DNA of 64,000 bases. Origin: Sphagnum compactum. Its lineage: Eukaryota > Bryophyta > Sphagnopsida > Sphagnales. Position 1 is the first letter of the stretch, and the number at the start of each line of letters is the position of its first letter. The stretch spans positions 5,518,001 to 5,582,000 of the forward strand of contig OZ234501.1 of NCBI GenBank assembly GCA_965153455.1, read 5' to 3'. Both the position numbers and the translations under genes were made by a program. This document shows, piece after piece, positions 58,138 through 64,000 of this stretch. Below the pieces are notes generated by a model, which was not told where the DNA came from, made no database searches, and worked only from the letters and a program-made list of their open reading frames with translations.

Positions 58138-58713
58138 TTTTTGCATTTCTTTTCTCAATTTTTGTAGTCTCTCTATGGATTGTTTTTGCAACTTCTTGCC
58201 CAAATGTGATTTTTTTCCTTTCAGAAACCATAGAACATAATCTCCAAATTGGAACTTCTTCTTTGTGTGTTTATGTTGATTCCACAGAAATCTACTCCAT
58301 TGGATTGCTCCAATATTGTTTTGAACCTCCAATTTGTTCTTTATAACTCTTCCAGTTCTATATTTCTAGTAGTTAGTACTTTGGTGGGTCCTGCATCTTT
58401 GTGGTTTCCATTAATAGTTGGTAGAACATATTCTATTGGCATTAGAGGATGCAAACCATAGACTAACTAGTAAGGTGTGTATCTTGTTGCCACCTTGTAA
58501 GCCATCTTGTATGAAAATAAAACTATGGATAGATATTAATCCCAGTCTGTTCTCTTTTCATTGACTAACTTGGTCAATAATCTACTAATAACTTTGTTAA
58601 TAGCCCTTGTCCATTTCCCTGTGGGTAATAAGTAGTAAAACTAACATGCTTTAATATATATTTTTAGTCCTCTAGTTCTCTAACAATTGTCATAACTTTT
58701 CCAAAATTCATGA
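58138..58713 (-). pseudogene. gypsy integrase, C-terminal part
   Basis: Minus-strand wording includes HEFWKSYDNC (remnant of the CxxC half of the zinc domain, both Cys lost), a YPTGNGQ-like stretch, NEKRTDWD, and FSYKMAYKVATRYTPY then LVYGLHPLMPIEYVLP (about 58,420-58,510). It ends in FQFGDYVLWFLKGKKSHLGK (58,254-58,195), the segment that usually follows the integrase core. Stops are present at glutamine positions. Confidence 0.8.
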
Positions 58714-58987
58714 GTGGGTCTAAATTTTTTAAGGTGTACCACTAAGGACAAAAAGGACCTAGTCCTTAATGGAGTCCTTTTTTGTCCTATATTTTGATCC
58801 CCATTAATATTAATGAATCAAAATGTGTCAAATTATTTATAAATACCATATGTTAGACCACTACAATTTTAAATTCCATCAATTTCATCCATTTTGTGTT
58901 TTCAAATGGTTAAATAGGACTATGCAAAGGAGTACAAAAAAGGTGACAATGTGACAATATTTTGGCACTCCTTAAAGAATTTGGACC
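58714..58987. mobile_element. 274-bp MITE inside the integrase zinc domain
   Basis: Inverted ends GGGTCTAAATTTTTTAAGG (left) and AGGTCCAAATTCTTTAAGG (right, reverse complement), flanked by TGA at 58,711-58,713 and 58,988-58,990. Removing the element with one TGA rejoins the integrase frame as NIHEFW on the minus strand, exactly between the His pair and the Cys pair of the zinc-binding domain. A 3-bp duplication suggests a PIF/Harbinger-type MITE, although TWA would be the more usual target. Confidence 0.85.
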
Positions 58988-59460
58988 TGAATATTCTAGA
59001 ATAAAGTTGGCCACTAATAACCTACATCCAGACTTGTTTTTGCAATAATATCTGCAGCAAAATGTCCTCCTTCCACTCCTTCATGTAGTTTCTTATGAAC
59101 AATATGTGTTTCTAAGGTGGTTAAACATTTGCACATTCTATTGTCTTGTCCCACTCTATACATTATTTCTTCTTTCAAAGTAAAGGGTTCTACCTTTCTG
59201 GCTAACTTCTATTTCTGAGTTAATTTCAGAGTTTCTGGCATTTGACCCATTTCCGAGTAGCTTTTCACTTCTTGCATCCATATAGGTTCCACAGATAATA
59301 GTGATGCATCTATAATTTGATTTGGGATTCCCAATGGTTCTGAACTATCTGGTAATTTGGATAAAACATCAGCTATTACATGTGTTCTACCAAGCTTGTA
59401 AACTATAGTGAATTCATATTCCAACAATAACAACAACCATATGGCTATCCTTTTACACAC
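58988..59460 (-). pseudogene. gypsy RNase H end and integrase zinc domain
   Basis: The open frame 59,460-59,209 reads LEYEFTIVYKLGRTHVIADV with LSKLPDSS, the typical RNase H C-terminus with the conserved HVIADVLS. It is followed by HKKLHEGVEGGHFAADI (about 59,097-59,050), the His half of the integrase HHCC domain, up to the MITE. Confidence 0.85.
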
Positions 59461-60154
59461 CTATGGTTTGTTGACCAGATATACAAGAACCATGTGGTCT
59501 ATATAAAATATAAATCTATTTCCCAACAAAAAATGTTTGAACTTATGCAAAGCATAAACCATTATTAAAGCTTCTCTCTCTATAGTAGTATAATTCTTAC
59601 TTTGTTTTATTTAGTAGTCTAGAGGCATATACTATAGGTTGGTCATACTTACTAGTTGAGTTATGTGCTAACATTACACCTATTACTAATAAAGATGTAC
59701 ATGTGTGCACATGGAGTTCAAGCTACCAATTTTGAGGTATTAGAATTAATGTTTCCGTATCTTTGCTTGATTTGATCCTAGGCTTCTTGACACTCTATGG
59801 TCTAAATAAAGAGTTCAATCTTCCTCATTAGCTTTGTGATTGGTGCCATGATAAAGGCAAAGTTCTTGATGAAACATCTACAAAATTAAGCCATACCATT
59901 AAAGACTTGAATCTATTGTGGGTTTGTAGGTACTAGCATATTAACTATTGCTTGAACCTTCTTAGGGTCTGGTATTTTCCTTCCTTGGAAACTATGAACC
60001 CTAAAATCAGTCTTGAAAATACCATAAAAGCACATTTTTTTCGGTTAAGACTGATTTTGTATTTTCTGCATTTCTAAAAGCAAAGTTTGAACTTCATCAA
60101 ATGACTCTTCATATCACTATAGATTGTGAAGTCATTTTAAAATATCTTCATGAA

Positions 60155-60673
60155 CTAGTCCAAGTACTCTCTAAAAACTTTTTGGAATGTTGGTGGCCCA
60201 TTTTTGACACCAAATGGCATCACCATCCAAATAAAAGCTCCCAAGTTTGTTACAAAGGCGGTTGTGTATCTACTTTCATGGGCTATAAAAATTTGATGGT
60301 ATCTTGAGTATCCATCTAAGAATGAATAGGCTTCATACCTTGCTACAATGTTTAGTACTTCATCAAAAAATGGTAAAGGATAAGGGATTTTTTTGGTTAC
60401 CTTATTCAATTTCCTGAAATTCACATAGATTTTTAGTTTTCCAATTTTCTTGGGTACTACCACTATAAGTGATAACCATGTAGCTTCCTCTATTGGTTGA
60501 ATAAATCTTGTTGCTAATAGTTTGTTAATATCTTGTTTGATAGTTGCAACATAGTTGGGGTTCAATCTATACCTTGTTTGATGTGCTGGTGGAATTGAGG
60601 TCTCTAACTCAATTTTGTGTTGAGCCAAATATGGAGGTATGCTTTTTAGATCCTTGTAAGTCCAAGCAAACAC
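60155..60673 (-). pseudogene. gypsy reverse transcriptase
   Basis: An open 172-codon frame with FAWTYKDLKSIPPYLAQHKI, YRLNPNYVATIKQDINKLL, VVVPKKIGKLKIYVNFRKLN, PYPLPFFDEVLN, YSFLDGYSRYHQI and MPFGVKNGPPTFQ. These are reverse transcriptase blocks up to the palm. The YxDD-bearing part lies further left in decayed sequence (below 60,150) and was not read with confidence. Confidence 0.9.
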
Positions 60674-60992
60674 GTCTTTAAACTCTCGGAGTAAGGTCTG
60701 AAGCTCTTCAATTGTCTCCTTTGTTAATTGTGCATTAACTTTGATGTACTATGGATTTGTCTATGTGCCAAGATTTAGCTTAACAAGCTATTGTTCTTCA
60801 AGGTCCAACTTGTTATTTAAAGATTCTATACCTAAATTTGGCTGGTGTTTCATCCATTTCAATATCAGCTTGGCTATGATGATAATAAGTTTCTAGATAG
60901 ATCTTATATTCTAGTGATGTCTCTGGTTTGACATTAAATTATGTTGTTATTGTTGAAACCATTGCTTCTACTACTCCTTGATCTAATATCCC

Positions 60993-61579
60993 TTATTCTG
61001 GTGCAAAATCTCCATTGATTCTGATTTCTACAACTCCAACAGTTAGCAATGAAAATGTTTCATCTGAGATAATGATTGTGCCAATTGAGAACAACTTTGG
61101 TTCTATCTCAAAGATCATATCTTCCTCCTCATTTATTAGACCTTCCATCAAGTCATAACAAACAAGTACTTGAGGCCTTTTGGTATCTACTCTTAGTTTA
61201 TTGTTAATTGATATTGTTCTGACTATTCCATTACCTTGAACAGTAATCACATTGTTCCCCCAACCATGTGTAACCTTTACAACTCTAAGCCAAGGTCTTC
61301 CAGTAACATGGAATAACTAGAATCTACCACACTGTTTGGCAAAACAGTAAATGTGGCTAGATATGGTATGCCATGGATCTGAATCTTCAAATTTTTAATG
61401 ATTCCTAAAGGTCTGGTCATACTTTGATTTGCCATTTTAAGGTGGTATGGGGCTGGTCTTGGTTTGGGTAAACCTAATTTTGTTTTGAGGTTTTTTATTA
61501 TGATGTTTACACTTGCTCCTCCATCTAATAGAACATCTTCAATAGTGTTCTTCCCAACTTGTACTTGGATAATTGCCAT
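60993..61579 (-). pseudogene. gypsy protease and protease-RT linker
   Basis: The frame 61,579-61,277 carries VLLDGGASVNIIIKNL, an aspartic protease active site in the DGG form common in plant gypsy elements, and TRPLGIIKNLKIQIHGIPY. The linker 61,250-60,993 (PQVLVCYDLMEGLINEEEDM) is in another frame, so a shift lies near 61,265. Confidence 0.85.
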
Positions 61580-62048
61580 CTCATTAGCTACATCTATAGC
61601 TGCAATGTCAACTTTAGAATGTCTTAATCATTGTGGCTACACTAGGTTTTGGTATCACTTTAGTATATTGGGTTTTTCTGGTTTTAGTTTTTGCCACATA
61701 TTTTTTAAGATCTGGTGCTATCTTCAACAATTGATTTAATCTCAAGGTATAGGTGGTTTTTAGCATCTATTTATTGATATCTTGGAATATCTCTGCTATA
61801 GACATAACCTTGTTTTTAGGAATAATAGACATTTTGTTGTACAATTGGTTCTATGGATACCTTAGTCTCTAGTAATCTTGTCCAACTTGTATTCCATTAT
61901 GTTTTCTCTTTTTGAATCAGACTTTGTGGTGGCTCTTTTGCTTGCATCTCTTGTATAGTCTTGATAAAAGATTGTTGGTTTTTGCTCCTCTTCCTACTCA
62001 GCAACAAACTTCTTCTTGATTGGCTTTCTATCCTTGAACACTTGTTCT

Positions 62049-62918
62049 TTAGTAACCTTGCTCGTAGTGATGGCCATGTTGACATCCATTACATGAACTA
62101 AAGGATTTGACAACCTTGGGCTCCACCACAGATGGTTTCTTTGTAGTCTTCACTCCTTTGTTCTTAAACATATTCTGCATGTCATTGAATTTAAGACAAT
62201 TTGTAATTTTATGTCCAGTCTCACCACAGATATGATAGAAGTACCGCATAGGTCTTTATACTTTATTTTGATGAATGGTAAGCTTAGAAACTATAGGAAT
62301 AAACTCTTCTTTTCTTTTAACTTTACATGTTTCAACATTGTGATTTGTCCAATGATAGTTTGTTCAATACATTCCTATTTTGTCTATAATTGTTTGAGGT
62401 TTCTAACTTAATATTGTCTTACTATTTTGTGGTACTAATAAATTGCTTATTGCTTCAATTTCAAAAATTTCTTCTTCACAAATAATTACTTCCTTATGCT
62501 ACTGTAAGGTTTTTCTCTTCATGCCTATTATTGTTACACATAGATATGGTTGTAATTTAGATCTGAAAGGAATAGTCAGGAAACTATCCATTATCTTGTG
62601 TTGAAGACTATTGGCTAATTTCAATAATCTCTCATAGTAAACCTCCACCCTCTCATTCTTCTCATGCTTCATGTTCTTTAGTTGCAAATAGACTTGTTCA
62701 TCATTCTAAACTACTTTGAACCGTTTACAGAAAGTTAATAACAATTTTGCAAAAGAACAATATGGGTAATCTCCCATGTAATTGTTACACCAGTCAAATA
62801 TAGTGTCTCTAAGGGTAACACTAAATAGATTAATATTTTTTACATCTTTTGTTTCACCATTTGCTTTAATGGAGACCTTAAAAACTTTGACATGAACATC
62901 TAGGTTAGAATCCTTCAC
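62049..62918 (-). pseudogene. gypsy gag capsid region and zinc knuckle 2
   Basis: Three pieces in one frame. VSIKANGETKDVKNINLFSV with IFDWCNNYMGDY (62,918-62,706) is retrotransposon gag wording; NERVEVYYERLLKLANSLQH (62,687-62,499) follows; and the knuckle YHICGETGHKITNC is at about 62,240-62,199. In that knuckle the first Cys of CX2CX4HX4C is Tyr. Confidence 0.82.
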
Positions 62919-63126
62919 ATACTCAGGGTAGTTAAGTAGTCAACAATAAGGCCTGTTTGGTGGTAATGGTGGTCTACCTGGATTCACCATTGGTAATCCA
63001 AAATACCATGAAGGTCTTGGAGGTCCTGGTGGTCCTAGTGGTCCTAATCCTCTTCTTGGATCTAATGGCTATCTAATAAAAATCCTGTCACCTCTTTGGA
63101 CATCTCTATATGCATAATCACAAGGT

Positions 63127-63947
63127 CTATTCCCCTTGGAGTCTAAACCTCCTACCAATAATGGTATGGGCTAGTGTTGTTGTAAATGGAACTTCAATAA
63201 TTATAACCATAGAGTGGGGCATTGCCACAAAATATAATGATACAGATTTTACTAGTTCCATTCTAAAATTGGAGGTTCCTGCATAAGTAACTCTAACATT
63301 ATTGTGATGGAACATATTTGGTGCAAGAGCTATAAAAATTGGTACTACATTTGCCACAATGTGAGCTCTCATTTCCACTTTGTTGTTTCTCCAGATCTGT
63401 ATTCTGAGTCTATTTGGAATTCTGACCTTTTCATGGTATAGATCCTCTAGTTCAAAATCTCCATGGTCCTTTGCTCCTATAGGTTCTGGATTTAAATTCT
63501 GGAAATGTTTAGCAAATCCTTGCCTCACATTATTTTTAATAAATGGACATTCATTGATCTAATGTCCAATCTGATGGAAATATGTGCAACATGGAGGGTT
63601 AGGTCTTAAAACTCTATTCACACTATGAATTCCTTTGCGTTAATCCCTTGGGACTCCTCTAACAATGTTCCACTTTGCTGATTAAGTCTAGGTTCACTAC
63701 ACCTCACTCTGACAGCCACATGTACACCTTTTATTACTATTGGTTTTACTCTTGGTAAGACTACAATTTCTTGTTTAGTTATAAGTACTGGCTCAACTCC
63801 TTTGGACATTTTAATGCCCTGAGTTGTAGCTTTTTGTTCAACCACATAATGAATTTGAAGTTCAAAATTTTGAGCTTTTTTTCCAAACTTTTCATCCTCA
63901 TGTTCTTTTTGATAATAAGGAGGTGAAGTAGATCTATACCTTGGCAC
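63127..63947 (-). pseudogene. gypsy gag N-terminal region with zinc knuckle 1
   Basis: The pieces at 63,947-63,618 and 63,528-63,127 are joined by a knuckle-like CTYFHQIGH plus INEC (63,588-63,547), which fits CX2CX4HX4C with the second Cys changed to Phe and a TAG inside. It precedes the capsid region, an unusual place for a nucleocapsid-type knuckle. The domain before it is not recognised. Confidence 0.6.
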
Positions 63948-64000
63948 TACTTCCTCCCTTTCTAACTTGTTGAGTTTCTATTCTTCTCCATGAATTAAAA

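Larger units (their letters stand above)
55430..64000 (-). mobile_element. Decayed Ty3/gypsy retrotransposon, runs off the right edge
   Basis: On the minus strand the order from right to left is a gag N-terminal part with a knuckle, gag capsid region and second knuckle, protease, reverse transcriptase, RNase H end, integrase, then a long coiled-coil and Gln-rich frame. RT-RNase H-integrase order is that of Ty3/gypsy. The copy has stops and frame changes and two inserted MITEs (56,405-57,187 and 58,714-58,987). The 5' LTR lies beyond 64,000, and the 3' LTR could not be fixed. Confidence 0.88.

Overview
The window is nuclear DNA of a land plant. The evidence is a calmodulin-binding transcription activator (CAMTA), a plant-type receptor-like cytoplasmic kinase, a plant proline/serine-rich protein with GT-AG introns, a PPR-gene fragment, Ty1/copia and Ty3/gypsy retrotransposons, and several hAT and MITE copies. 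The low gene density and the style of the PPR, hAT and gypsy remnants suggest a repeat-rich non-flowering plant (bryophyte, lycophyte, fern or gymnosperm). That is an inference from general resemblance; the species cannot be named from sequence alone.

Layout. 1-17,000 is the genic end: the 3' part of a CAMTA gene (2-1906), an apparently intronless kinase gene (4217-5263), a minus-strand PPR relic (6497-6772), a 108-bp tandem array (7825-9060), and a multi-exon gene of about 1,400 codons (9868-17,042). The exon joins of that gene from 11,595 onward can be set by reading-frame phase, and the protein ends in a CaaX-like CSIL. 17,000-29,000 has no recognisable gene. It holds a 375-bp Mutator-like MITE with a perfect 9-bp target duplication, a 112-bp foldback, a GGTTCT-rich dispersed repeat, a ~100-bp tandem array and a 34-bp minisatellite.

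29,000-38,000 is a nest: a decayed hAT transposase gene carries a 784-bp inverted-repeat element, and a structurally complete 6,089-bp Ty1/copia element (two 313-bp LTRs, CCTTT duplication) sits at its 3' end. The copia LTRs differ at only about four sites, but its coding region has one nonsense codon and three apparent frameshifts. 38,000-55,000 is AT-rich repeat debris: local duplications, a possible non-autonomous LTR element with only a gag-like frame (41,129-44,872), a GC-richer 727-bp insertion inside it, and two more hAT relics. 55,430-64,000 is a decayed minus-strand Ty3/gypsy element running off the right edge.

The most unusual feature is in that gypsy element. After the integrase, the same reading frame continues into a long heptad-rich coiled-coil segment and then a glutamine-rich tail (58,137 down to about 55,430). 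Nearly all its stop codons are TAG or TAA at places where glutamine fits, the pattern expected from deamination of methylated CAG/CAA. Two MITEs interrupt the element. For one of them, and for the one in the first hAT relic, the empty site can be read across in frame, which proves the nesting order. No CRISPR, rRNA, tRNA or bacterial features were seen.
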